Part shown: positions 50,462 to 59,118 of the stretch, piece after piece
How positions within the stretch are numbered: position 1 is the stretch's first letter
Layout: each line of letters starts with the position of its first letter
Source: Rheinheimera sp. UJ63
GTDB lineage: Bacteria; Pseudomonadota; Gammaproteobacteria; Enterobacterales; Alteromonadaceae
NCBI RefSeq assembly: GCF_021568285.1
Contig: NZ_JAKGTQ010000001.1
Location: forward strand, 930,001-994,000
Direction of reading: 5' to 3'
Length of the DNA: 64,000 bases
The notes under the pieces: generated by a model
What the model was told of the DNA's origin: nothing
Seen by the model: only the letters and a program-made list of their open reading frames with translations
The model's database searches: none
Made by a program: the position numbers and the translations under genes

Positions 50462-50917
50462 ATGCAATGGCAGGTCCTTACCTTCGCTGAATTAGACACC
50501 CTGACACTTTATTCATTACTGCAACTGCGAGTAGATGTCTTTGTCGTGGAGCAGAACTGTCCTTATCCGGAATTGGACGATAAAGATTTACACCCGCAAA
50601 CACGCCATGTGATGTTGAAAAAAGGCGACAAAGTGATCGCTTATTCACGTATTTTAGCGCCAGATGTCAGCTTTAAAGGCTTTCCAGGTATTGGTCGCGT
50701 GTGCATTTCTCAAACCGCACGCCGATTGGGTTTAGGTAAAATCTTAGTCGAAAGAACATTAGCGGAAGTCGCCAACTTATGGCCTGATACCGATGTGCAT
50801 ATTTCAGCGCAGTGTTATTTACAACGCTTTTATCAAGATCTCGGTTTTGCTGCTGCCAGTGAGCCTTATCTAGAAGATGATATTCCACATTTAAAAATGA
50901 TCCGTGCTGCGCACTAA
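50462..50917 (+). CDS. elaA: GNAT acetyltransferase, ElaA-like
   Basis: The product has 151 residues. It opens with the ElaA pattern (LLQLRVDVFVVEQNCPYPEL). The acetyl-CoA site is IGRVCISQTARRLGLGKIL, and ISAQCYLQRFYQDLGF follows. The natural substrate of ElaA proteins is unknown. It is followed by a nested terminator. Confidence 0.88.
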   Translation: MQWQVLTFAELDTLTLYSLLQLRVDVFVVEQNCPYPELDDKDLHPQTRHVMLKKGDKVIAYSRILAPDVSFKGFPGIGRVCISQTARRLGLGKILVERTLAEVANLWPDTDVHISAQCYLQRFYQDLGFAAASEPYLEDDIPHLKMIRAAH

Positions 50918-50958
50918 GTTGCTGCTACCGATGTCAAAGCGGGTGAGCATTAAGCAAT

Positions 50959-51037
50959 AAAAAACCCGCCATATCTCAGTAATACCGATCAGTTTAGTGT
51001 TTAACTGATCGGCATCACCGAATCACGGCGGGTTTTT
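50959..51037. terminator. Nested bidirectional terminator
   Basis: The outer arms AAAAAACCCGCC and GGCGGGTTTTT enclose an inner stem CCGATCAGTT / AACTGATCGG. It lies between convergent elaA and the TonB receptor. A two-stem nested layout is unusual but fits both directions. Confidence 0.85.
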
Positions 51038-51056
51038 CTAATAAGCAGCGGCCTGC

Positions 51057-53135
51057 TTAGAACCGATAACGGAAGCCCGCTTCGACAGAGCGTTCAGTGC
51101 CGACATAAATACCTTGGCGTAAACCCGTAATGTAGTCTTTATCTGTCAGGTTTTTCACAGAACCAAAAACGGTAAAGCCTTCAAATACCTGATACTGTGC
51201 AAACAAATCATACACCGTGTAAGCCGGTAACAAGCCTCCCCAAATGCCGCCTGCCGCGGTTGTTGGAATCGCCACTTGGTTACTGGCATCACCATATTGT
51301 TCACCACGGTGATGTGCCGATAAACTCAAGCTTACGGCTTCGATGTTGTAGCTTAGTGCCATATTAGCGAGTAACTTAGGCGCATAAGGTAAGCGATTAC
51401 CTGCAAAATCCCCGGTTTCAAACTCAGACGTCGGCACCCAGGTTGCATTACTGTCTATCCGAAACCCCGCACCGAGGTTGTAGCCGAGTACCAATTCCAT
51501 CCCTGCATGCTTAGTGGCACCGGCGTTCGACTGGGATAAATTCGGGTTACTGTTACCGGTTACTACTTGATTAGTGAAGTCCATATAAAACGCGGCGGCT
51601 TCATAATTCAACTCGCCCGCATTACCACGTATGCCAAACTCGTAATTCGTCGATTGCTCACCTTCTAACAACTGATCAGCCAAACCATCTAACGCCACAC
51701 CATTAGATGCCGGCGAAAACGCACGGTACACACCACCATATAACTGGCTGGCTGGGGTTAACTCATAAGTAGCACCGACACCTGGCAAAAACTCCGTATT
51801 GCTGGTTTTGGCCGTTGCACCGTTATCGGTTAACACCACACGTTTTTGCTCGTAGGACTCTACACGTAAGCCTGGGGTCACGGCTAAAGCGCCGGTTAAC
51901 TGGATACGGCTTTGCGCATAAGCAGCAATACTGGTGGCAGAATCAATAATATGCCGGTCGTTAACACCTGAGCGATCCGACAAACGCGTTGCACGAATGC
52001 GGTTATCATCGGCCTCTTCTTTCATTAAACGTAAGCCAAGCTCCGTCGCAGCAGCGGCGCCCATGAAGTCTTGATCAAAGCTTAAACGGCTTTCAATACC
52101 AACACGTTCGAAGCTGCGGTTATTGCCGGTTAAGGTATCAGCATACACCCAACGACCAGCAGCATTAGACGCCGCCGTATCAACATCATAACGCCAGTAA
52201 TCGCGTGTAATATCACTCCAATACACGAGGGTATTGAGTTTAGTGGTGTCGCTTAACAGCAATTCATGGTTTAAATCAAATGCCGTACGATCAGTTAAAT
52301 ACCAATCATCGGGTGCAGCGTTATAACGCTCGCCATTTTCAAAAGCGTCTAAGAAAATACCACGATAGGAAATATTGGCATCGTTTTCATGATAAGCAAA
52401 CTTCAGCCCGACTTTTTGCGTGTCACTTAAAGCAATACCGGCTTTGACCATCACATCTGACATGTCATAGCCTTTATCCATAAAGCCGTCGCTGCTTGCT
52501 TGCGTGGCAACAATACCCGCAAAAGCGTCTTCAGCGGCGTTAGTGGCGCCCGCCTCTACATTCACTTCTTGCATATTGAACGAGCCAACACGCGCAGATA
52601 ACTGTACGCCATCATCCGGATTTTTTGTGATGTAGTTCACTACGCCACCAATGGTAGAAGGGCCATAACGTAATGAAGCCGAACCTTTTAACACTTCGAC
52701 CGACTCCACACGCTGAATACGGGTATTAAAATAGCGATCGTTACCAATAAATAAACCCGGTGCCACTGGCACACCGTCTTCTAATAATAACGATTTTGAC
52801 TCACTGGCCGATAAACCGCGCATACCAAAGTTGGCGACAATGGCGGTTTCTTCTTCGCTTTTAATGTTAATGCCTGGCACGCGACGCAGTACGTCTTCGG
52901 TAGATAAGGGTTGTACTTGCTCTATTTGCTTGCGGTCAATCAAGATAACTGAGCCGGTTTCATCAAACACATGGCTCTGCTGTTGGCCTTTGACTTTCAG
53001 CACTTCGATAGCCGGCATAATTTTACTGGCTTGTTGATCAGGGCTGGTCACTTCAGCGGTTTCGGCTTGAGTACTCGCAGCAGCGAATGAGCATAAAATG
53101 GCAGCAGCAATTGGATGATAATTCAGATATTTCAT
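51057..53135 (-). CDS. TonB-dependent iron/siderophore receptor
   Basis: The product has 692 residues with a signal peptide ending STQAE. The plug domain contains the TonB-type segment (GSVILIDRKQIEQVQPLSTE and VEVLKGSASLRYGPSTIGG). The barrel ends in the classical ETGFRY-like GFRYRF. The overall pattern resembles FecA/ferric-chelate receptors; the chelate is unknown. A Fur-like box lies upstream and a 2OG oxygenase gene follows in the head position. Confidence 0.9.
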   Translation of the reverse strand: MKYLNYHPIAAAILCSFAAASTQAETAEVTSPDQQASKIMPAIEVLKVKGQQQSHVFDETGSVILIDRKQIEQVQPLSTEDVLRRVPGINIKSEEETAIVANFGMRGLSASESKSLLLEDGVPVAPGLFIGNDRYFNTRIQRVESVEVLKGSASLRYGPSTIGGVVNYITKNPDDGVQLSARVGSFNMQEVNVEAGATNAAEDAFAGIVATQASSDGFMDKGYDMSDVMVKAGIALSDTQKVGLKFAYHENDANISYRGIFLDAFENGERYNAAPDDWYLTDRTAFDLNHELLLSDTTKLNTLVYWSDITRDYWRYDVDTAASNAAGRWVYADTLTGNNRSFERVGIESRLSFDQDFMGAAAATELGLRLMKEEADDNRIRATRLSDRSGVNDRHIIDSATSIAAYAQSRIQLTGALAVTPGLRVESYEQKRVVLTDNGATAKTSNTEFLPGVGATYELTPASQLYGGVYRAFSPASNGVALDGLADQLLEGEQSTNYEFGIRGNAGELNYEAAAFYMDFTNQVVTGNSNPNLSQSNAGATKHAGMELVLGYNLGAGFRIDSNATWVPTSEFETGDFAGNRLPYAPKLLANMALSYNIEAVSLSLSAHHRGEQYGDASNQVAIPTTAAGGIWGGLLPAYTVYDLFAQYQVFEGFTVFGSVKNLTDKDYITGLRQGIYVGTERSVEAGFRYRF

Positions 53136-53203
53136 AGCAACCTATCTAATTTAATAATGGTTCAACAAGTAAAGTGGGCGCAAGAATAGCACCCATCAAT
53201 ACC

Positions 53204-53222
53204 AATGACAATTATTATCATT
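53204..53222 (-). promoter_or_regulatory. Putative Fur box
   Basis: The 19-base site reads AATGATAATAATTGTCATT on the minus strand, close to the Fur consensus of GATAAT repeats. It sits about 70 bases before the receptor start and immediately after the oxygenase gene's 3' end. Confidence 0.75.
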
Positions 53223-53246
53223 TAGATTTGCGTAAGCATTGCTAAA

Positions 53247-53951
53247 TTATCGAGTGGGCGCGGCGTATAATTGCTCTGCCCGATTAAACAAAATCCAGCT
53301 GGTGAGGATATATTTGTCGTTCGATACCGGCGTACAACCGCGGTGCGTGTGCGTGAAGTAAGCCGGTGCAATCACCATGCGGCCCTGTTGCGGTTGAATG
53401 GATTTCTGTTGATAAAAAAACTCGGTTTGACCGCCTTCTGCCACATCATTTAAATAAAACATAAATAATAAAGTGCGATGCAACGGCTCGTTATCTGGCA
53501 GTTGTGGGTACACCTCACAATGCCAATAGTTATAGTTGCCTTTTGCCTGTTGATATTTTTGCGCTTGGATCGGCCCTAACCGATACAAGGTACGCATAAA
53601 ACCAAAGGTTTGCTCTTGGCTAAACTGGCCAAAATTATCATGGTTCACCGGCTGCGGTTGCTGAGTGATGGGATCTTGCGTAGTAATCCCAACCGGGGCA
53701 ATCAAGGCAAAATGGTATTTTTTAAAATACTCATGCGCATAATGCGAGGTGATCTGTATCACTTGCTGCAGTAGTTGTTGATACTCAGGATATTGATTTA
53801 AATATAAGTCAGTACTGATTTTTTTACTGGTATCTACCCCAGAGCCGGTACGACCCGCTTGTTTATGTGGGCTTTTGTCAAAAGCACGGATCAACTGTTG
53901 GCAAAGAGCCGGGCTTAGCGCATTATCGTATACTTCGATAAAATCGGTCAT
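53247..53951 (-). CDS. 2OG-Fe(II) oxygenase (prolyl-4-hydroxylase-like)
   Basis: The product has 234 residues. The double-stranded beta-helix is recognisable in YWHCEVYPQL, TLLFMFYLNDVAEGGQTEFF and FTHTHRGCTPVSNDKYILTS. The facial triad is probably HxE...H, with the first motif HCE instead of the usual HxD. A 2-oxoglutarate-binding basic residue near NDKY is expected. It lies upstream of the TonB receptor in the same direction, with the receptor's own Fur box between them, and is divergent from the thioesterase gene. Iron-related regulation is plausible, as with PiuC-like proteins. Confidence 0.78.
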   Translation of the reverse strand: MTDFIEVYDNALSPALCQQLIRAFDKSPHKQAGRTGSGVDTSKKISTDLYLNQYPEYQQLLQQVIQITSHYAHEYFKKYHFALIAPVGITTQDPITQQPQPVNHDNFGQFSQEQTFGFMRTLYRLGPIQAQKYQQAKGNYNYWHCEVYPQLPDNEPLHRTLLFMFYLNDVAEGGQTEFFYQQKSIQPQQGRMVIAPAYFTHTHRGCTPVSNDKYILTSWILFNRAEQLYAAPTR

Positions 53952-53967
53952 TTAGGCAATCCTGACT

Positions 53968-54366
53968 ATGTTTACTGAAACTTTGCAGCCCCGCTTCTCA
54001 GAAACCGATGCGCTGGGCCATATAAATAACACGGTATTTGCAACCTGGTTTGAAAGCGGCCGCCAAGGCGTTTTTCGCATTTTCACTCCAGATTTAGACG
54101 TCAAACGTTGGACGCTGATTATCGCCAGCATTCACATTAATTACCATGCCCAAACGCACTATAACGCCCCTGTAGAGCTACGGACTTGGATCAGCCGTAT
54201 CGGCGGTAGTTCCTTTGATATTTATCAAGAGGCTTGGCAAAACGGCCAAAAATGCGCATCCGGCACTGCCGTTATGGTGAAATTCGATTATACACAACAA
54301 CGCGCCAGTAAGCTGACAACAATAGAGCAAGCCGCGTTAAACTCGCATTTACTGCCCACGCCTTAG
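53968..54366 (+). CDS. Acyl-CoA thioesterase, 4HBT/YbgC hotdog family
   Basis: The product has 132 residues. It opens FSETDALGHINNTVFATWFE with the catalytic Asp of 4HBT enzymes, followed by the long central helix and beta sheet. The substrate is unknown. It is divergent from the oxygenase gene and 92 bases before the gamma-glutamyltransferase gene. Confidence 0.87.
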   Translation: MFTETLQPRFSETDALGHINNTVFATWFESGRQGVFRIFTPDLDVKRWTLIIASIHINYHAQTHYNAPVELRTWISRIGGSSFDIYQEAWQNGQKCASGTAVMVKFDYTQQRASKLTTIEQAALNSHLLPTP

Positions 54367-54458
54367 CGTTAACGGGGGGCAATTGGTCGAAAGCCACTAG
54401 CCAGAGGCGACAATCCCCCGTAAGTTAGCTTGGTACTAGCCACCAACGGAGCCATTAA

Positions 54459-56177
54459 ATGAACTATAAAATCCCCCTGTTGTGTTTCAGCGTGTTAATT
54501 AGCATGCCGCTGCAAGCCTTTGATCGGATCACAGGCAAAGACTTTGCCAGCCGCTCAGAAGTGATCGCAACCGAAGCAATGGCCGCAACCAGCCATCCTT
54601 TAGCCACACAAATCGCTCTGGATATCATGAAACAAGGCGGTAATGCCATTGATGCAGCCATTGCCGCTAACGCCGCACTGGGTTTAATGGAGCCAACCGG
54701 CAATGGTATTGGTGGTGACTTATACGCCATTATCTGGGATGCGAAAACTGGCCGTTTGCACGGTTTAAACGCCTCTGGCCGTTCACCGATGGGGCTGAGT
54801 TACGATACCTTAAAAGCCGAGCTGGATAAGCTAGGCCGCCACGATTTACCACCACATGGCATGTTGCCGATCAGTGTGCCAGGTGCGGTTGATGGCTGGT
54901 TCGAGATGCATCAAAAATTTGGCAAATTACCTATGCCGAAAATTCTGCAGCCTACCATTCATTATGCCGAAAAAGGCTTCCCCGTTACCGAACTCATTGC
55001 TTATTACTGGGATCGTAGCGTGCCGATTTTAAGTAAACAACCGGGCGATTTTAGCGGCACTTATACCATTAATGGTCGTGCGCCGGTTAAAGGCGAGATT
55101 TTTAAAAACCCCGCGCTCGCCAATACCTTAAAAGCCATTGCTAAACATGGCCGCGATGCTTTTTATCGTGGTGAGATCACCCGTAAAATTGACAGCTTTA
55201 TGCAACAAAACGGCGGCTACTTACGCTATGACGATTTTGCCAAACATCGTTCAGATTGGGTTGAGCCGGTAGGTGTTGATTACAAAGGCTATACGCTGTG
55301 GGAATTACCGCCCAATGGCCAAGGGATTGCGGCCTTACAAATGCTGCAAATTCTAAAAAACTTTGATTTAGCCAAGCTGGGTTTTAACAGCGCCGAAAGT
55401 ATTCACTTAATGGTGGAAGCGAAAAAGTTGGCGTTTGAAGATCGCGCGAAGTTTTATGCCGATATGGATTTTAATCAATCACCGATTGCCGGCCTGATCT
55501 CAGAAGCCTACGGCAAAGAGCGAGCAAAACTGATTGGTGAGCGCGCCGCACAACGGGTTGATGCGGGTAACCCGAATCTGTACGAAGGCGATACTATCTA
55601 TATGACCACGGCAGACAAAGACGGCAATATGGTGTCGCTTATTCAAAGTAATTATCGCGGTATGGGTTCAGGCGTTACCGTACCGGGCCTGGGCTTTATC
55701 TTTCAAGATCGCGGCCAATTATTCTCGATGGATAAACAACACGCCAACGCTTATCAACCTGGCAAAAGACCTTTTAATACCATTATCCCGGCCTTTATTA
55801 CCAAAGATAACAAACCATTAATGAGCTACGGTGTCATGGGAGGAGCGATGCAACCGCAAGGTCATGTGCAAATCTTAGTGAATATGGTCGACTATGGCAT
55901 GAACCTGCAAGAAGCGGGGGATGCCGCCCGCTGGCAGCATTTAGGGAGCACTGAGCCAACAGATGGCCAAGACGCTTACCTGCAAAATGGCGGTTATATA
56001 GAGGTAGAACGCGGTGTGCCCTTTGAAACCGTGCGCGAGTTACAGCAACGCGGCCATGACATCCGCTGGGGCTTAGGTGGCTATGGCGGCTATCAAGCTA
56101 TTATGCGCGATCATGCCAACGGCGTTTGGATTGGCGCCTCTGAATCACGCAAAGATGGGCAAGCTGCAGGTTACTAA
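54459..56177 (+). CDS. ggt: Gamma-glutamyltransferase
   Basis: This is a periplasmic N-terminal-nucleophile hydrolase of 572 residues that breaks down glutathione. It has a signal peptide (about 1-20). The conserved SHPLATQIALDIMKQGGNAI and GNGIGGDLYA lie early. The self-cleavage site is at EGDTIYMTTADKDGNMVS, where the Thr after GD becomes the new N-terminus. RGMGSGVTVPG lies in the small subunit. The precursor looks complete. Confidence 0.92.
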   Translation: MNYKIPLLCFSVLISMPLQAFDRITGKDFASRSEVIATEAMAATSHPLATQIALDIMKQGGNAIDAAIAANAALGLMEPTGNGIGGDLYAIIWDAKTGRLHGLNASGRSPMGLSYDTLKAELDKLGRHDLPPHGMLPISVPGAVDGWFEMHQKFGKLPMPKILQPTIHYAEKGFPVTELIAYYWDRSVPILSKQPGDFSGTYTINGRAPVKGEIFKNPALANTLKAIAKHGRDAFYRGEITRKIDSFMQQNGGYLRYDDFAKHRSDWVEPVGVDYKGYTLWELPPNGQGIAALQMLQILKNFDLAKLGFNSAESIHLMVEAKKLAFEDRAKFYADMDFNQSPIAGLISEAYGKERAKLIGERAAQRVDAGNPNLYEGDTIYMTTADKDGNMVSLIQSNYRGMGSGVTVPGLGFIFQDRGQLFSMDKQHANAYQPGKRPFNTIIPAFITKDNKPLMSYGVMGGAMQPQGHVQILVNMVDYGMNLQEAGDAARWQHLGSTEPTDGQDAYLQNGGYIEVERGVPFETVRELQQRGHDIRWGLGGYGGYQAIMRDHANGVWIGASESRKDGQAAGY

Positions 56178-56181
56178 CGCG

Positions 56182-56754
56182 TTATAAGCTGACGGCATCC
56201 GCCGTCAGCGACACCTTGGCATCATGGTGTTGCTCGATATGCCGAATGGCTTGTGTTACATCACCATCAAAAGGCACCGCCGACGCAGTACGTTGTTTAC
56301 GCAAGCTAATTCGCTCCGCGGCTTTTAAATAACGCATAATCTCTTCTTCACTTTTTAATTGCAGCCGTGGCACCCGCACCGGTTTACCCGTTTCGCTGTC
56401 TTTGGCAATCATCGTGAAGTACGACGAATTACAATGCTTAACCAGCCCCGTTTGAATATTTTGGGCATCAACTCGGATCCCCACCACCATCGAACTCGCG
56501 CCCACATAATTGACAGAGGCGTTCAGTGTGACTAACTCACCCACTTCAATAGGGTTAAGAAAGTCGACGCGGTCTACCGATGCGGTGACGCAATATTTAC
56601 CGCTAAACTTAGAGCCACAAGCAAAGGCAATTTGGTCCATTAACGACAACAAGTAACCGCCGTGGATTTTACCACTGAAGTTAGAATGGGAAGGCAACAT
56701 CAGCTGCGACAAGGTGATTTGTGAACATTTCACTGTTTTGTATGCGTTATCCAT
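56182..56754 (-). CDS. Acyl-CoA thioesterase, hotdog family
   Basis: The product has 190 residues. The hotdog domain (SGKIHGGYLLSLMDQIAFAC, then SVDRVDFLNPIEVGELVTL) is of the acyl-CoA thioester hydrolase type. A C-terminal helical extension of about 45 residues is unusual for YciA-size proteins. I place the start at 56754 with GGAG 8 bases upstream; a GTG 9 bases earlier is unlikely. The stop lies 5 bases from the convergent ggt stop. Confidence 0.87.
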   Translation of the reverse strand: MDNAYKTVKCSQITLSQLMLPSHSNFSGKIHGGYLLSLMDQIAFACGSKFSGKYCVTASVDRVDFLNPIEVGELVTLNASVNYVGASSMVVGIRVDAQNIQTGLVKHCNSSYFTMIAKDSETGKPVRVPRLQLKSEEEIMRYLKAAERISLRKQRTASAVPFDGDVTQAIRHIEQHHDAKVSLTADAVSL

Positions 56755-56785
56755 GGCAAGCACTCCAATATATGTGTGTCACAAC

Positions 56786-57142
56786 TTAGTTTAGTTGCTC
56801 TGTTAAGGGTTTGTCTTGCACTAAGATCCATGGCGAAATCACCACTGCCCAAAGCTCCGTTTTTGCCTGATACCATTGCTGCGCTTGTTGCTCTGTGGTG
56901 CGACGAATACTGCCCTGACTTAACCAATCGGCAACTTGTGCTTTATTATCCTGACTAAAAGCAAACGCCACTTCAATTAAATCGGCCACCGGCTCCACGC
57001 TGATCACATTGCCCGCAGCATAAAACTTTTGCAACTCAAGCCAACTGATACGCGCCGTTTCGGCAATAATTTTGGCACGGATTAAGGTAGGATCTTCAGC
57101 CTCCTCAATCAAATGGGCGTCAGGTGGGGTAATCGCAGTCAT
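56786..57142 (-). CDS. DUF2288 family protein
   Basis: The product has 118 residues. It contains RAKIIAETARISWLELQKFY and VADLIEVAFAFSQDNKAQVA, the DUF2288 pattern. Its function is unknown. I place the start at 57142 with GAGG 5 bases upstream. The gene begins 25 bases after the end of glrR, so it probably belongs to the same transcript. Confidence 0.82.
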   Translation of the reverse strand: MTAITPPDAHLIEEAEDPTLIRAKIIAETARISWLELQKFYAAGNVISVEPVADLIEVAFAFSQDNKAQVADWLSQGSIRRTTEQQAQQWYQAKTELWAVVISPWILVQDKPLTEQLN

Positions 57143-57167
57143 AACATCCTCAACGTCGTTTAAGCTC

Positions 57168-58517
57168 TCATTCTTGCTCGTCTTGCTGCTCAGTGATCTG
57201 TTGTGCACTGAGCTCGTGTTTTTTCAATAATTTATAAAAATCGGTTCTGTTGCGCCCGGCTAAATCGGCGGCACGGGTTACATTCCCTTCGGTCATTTGC
57301 AGCACCCGCGTCAAATATTGCCGCTCAAATTGATCACGCGCTTCGGTCAGCGTCGGCCAGTAACTGGTGTTTTGTGATAACGCTTGCTCAACTAACGCCG
57401 CGCTAATAATCGGGCTTTGCGTTAAAGCAACGCATTGCTCCACCACGTTAACTAACTGCCTGACATTTCCCGGCCATTTGGCGGTGGCGAGAATTTGCAG
57501 CGCATCGTCTGAAAAGCGTGTTACTTTCACGTGATGCCGATCGGCGCTTTGCTGCAGTACATGCCGAGCTAATAACGGAATATCTTCTGCGCGCTGCTCT
57601 AAGCCCGGTAATTGTAGGTTTACCACATTTAAACGATAGTATAAATCTTCCCGGAATTGACCTTCAGCCATCGCTTGTTGTAAATCGCGATGCGTGGCCG
57701 ATAACACCCGTACATTAATGGGGATCGTTTTAGCACTGCCAACCGGGCGAATTTGTCGCTCTTGCAACGCGCGAAGCAGTTTCACTTGCAGCGCCACCGG
57801 CATATCACCAATTTCATCTAAAAATAAAGTACCGCCATCCGCTTCACGAAATAAGCCTAAGTGCTCTGTCACCGCCCCAGTAAAAGCCCCTTTACTGTGA
57901 CCAAATAACTCTGACTCTAACAAATGCTCGGGTAAGGCCCCGCAGTTAATCGCGACAAAGGGTTTACTGCCACGTGGGCTGGCCTGATGAATAGCATTGG
58001 CTAACAACTCTTTACCGGTTCCGCTGGCACCGGTAATTAACACGCTAACATCACGCTGAGCGACACGATAGGCTTGCTCCAGCAAGTCTTGCATCAGCTT
58101 GCTGCGAGTAATAATGGCGGCACGCCACTGCGCTTGCTCGGGTAACGACTGATTTAAAGCCCGCTGTAACACCTCCCGTAACTCAACCGGATTAAGCGGT
58201 TTAGTGAGGAAGCCAAAAACGCCGCGCTGCGTAGCCGCTACCGCTTCTGGAATAGACCCATGTGCGGTCATTAACACCACAGGCAAACCTTTATAACGCT
58301 TGGCAATTTCATCAAATAAACTCATACCATCTAAACCGGGCATGCGCAAATCGCTTAGCACCACATCAACCGTTTGCTTGGTTAACATGCTTAACGCCAT
58401 TTCAGCACAATCGGCATTTAAAACCTGATAGCCTTCACCTTCTAAACGTAAGGTTAATAAGCGCAGTAAACTCGGATCATCATCGACCAATAATAAACGT
58501 GGATTATCTTTAGCCAT
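57168..58517 (-). CDS. glrR: Sigma-54-dependent response regulator GlrR/QseF
   Basis: The product has 449 residues. The receiver domain (LLLVDDDPSLLRLL, Asp in VVLSDLRMPG) is followed by an AAA+ sigma-54 activator domain with GASGTGKE and GAFTGA. A Fis-type helix-turn-helix completes it (VTRAADLAGRNRTDFYKLLK). It should activate sigma-54 promoters after phosphorylation by GlrK. The start overlaps the end of qseG. A sigma-54 promoter with a GlrR-like site lies at 60977-61083. Confidence 0.93.
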   Translation of the reverse strand: MAKDNPRLLLVDDDPSLLRLLTLRLEGEGYQVLNADCAEMALSMLTKQTVDVVLSDLRMPGLDGMSLFDEIAKRYKGLPVVLMTAHGSIPEAVAATQRGVFGFLTKPLNPVELREVLQRALNQSLPEQAQWRAAIITRSKLMQDLLEQAYRVAQRDVSVLITGASGTGKELLANAIHQASPRGSKPFVAINCGALPEHLLESELFGHSKGAFTGAVTEHLGLFREADGGTLFLDEIGDMPVALQVKLLRALQERQIRPVGSAKTIPINVRVLSATHRDLQQAMAEGQFREDLYYRLNVVNLQLPGLEQRAEDIPLLARHVLQQSADRHHVKVTRFSDDALQILATAKWPGNVRQLVNVVEQCVALTQSPIISAALVEQALSQNTSYWPTLTEARDQFERQYLTRVLQMTEGNVTRAADLAGRNRTDFYKLLKKHELSAQQITEQQDEQE

Positions 58518-59118
58518 GGTTTGCTCCATTGCCATTCTCAGGCAGCGGTTGCTGATTCAACTCTGCCTCGATTTGCGTTAAAGCATCGATTTTCTTTTGC
58601 AGTTCACGATTGGTTTTTTGGGCCCTATCGATCATATCTTGTTGTTGTGCATTTAAACGGGTCACTGCACTAACGGCAGACTCGGCCTCTAATAACTTTT
58701 GATTAAACGTCAGCTCCCAGCTAAACAACGCGACAAGGCGAGGTGGCAATGACGATAATAATTCTGCTAAGTGCGTTTGTACTCGAAAGCGCGTGACATA
58801 AGGCATATCAGGATGCAAATTAAGCAAAGCTTGCTGAAATTGAGCCAATTTATCCAGCTCTGGTAGGCTGCGTAACCGTGCCCGCTCGGGCATCGGATCG
58901 ATTAAAATTTGCTGCTTGTAATCCAACCACGCTTGTAAACTGGTGGCAGAATCATTTAAGGCCAATTCAAAAACGACTTCAGGCTCAGGTTCAACTTCGG
59001 CTGGCACAGCTTCAGGTTCGGGCTCTACCGATGTGGTGGTGCTGGGTAACTCTGGTAAGGTTGTTAATTGACACCCAGCCAGTGTCAGCAACATCAGCAG
59101 TAGCACTGCATTCTTCAT
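58510..59118 (-). CDS. qseG: QseG-like outer-membrane lipoprotein
   Basis: The product has 202 residues. It has a lipobox LTLAGC, a Pro/Glu-rich linker (SVEPEPEAVPAEVEPEPEV) and a helical C-terminal part. The order GlrK-QseG-GlrR matches enterobacterial operons, where QseG couples the outer membrane to the GlrK sensor. The ATG overlaps the glrK stop (ATGA). Confidence 0.82.
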   Translation of the reverse strand: MKNAVLLLMLLTLAGCQLTTLPELPSTTTSVEPEPEAVPAEVEPEPEVVFELALNDSATSLQAWLDYKQQILIDPMPERARLRSLPELDKLAQFQQALLNLHPDMPYVTRFRVQTHLAELLSSLPPRLVALFSWELTFNQKLLEAESAVSAVTRLNAQQQDMIDRAQKTNRELQKKIDALTQIEAELNQQPLPENGNGANHG

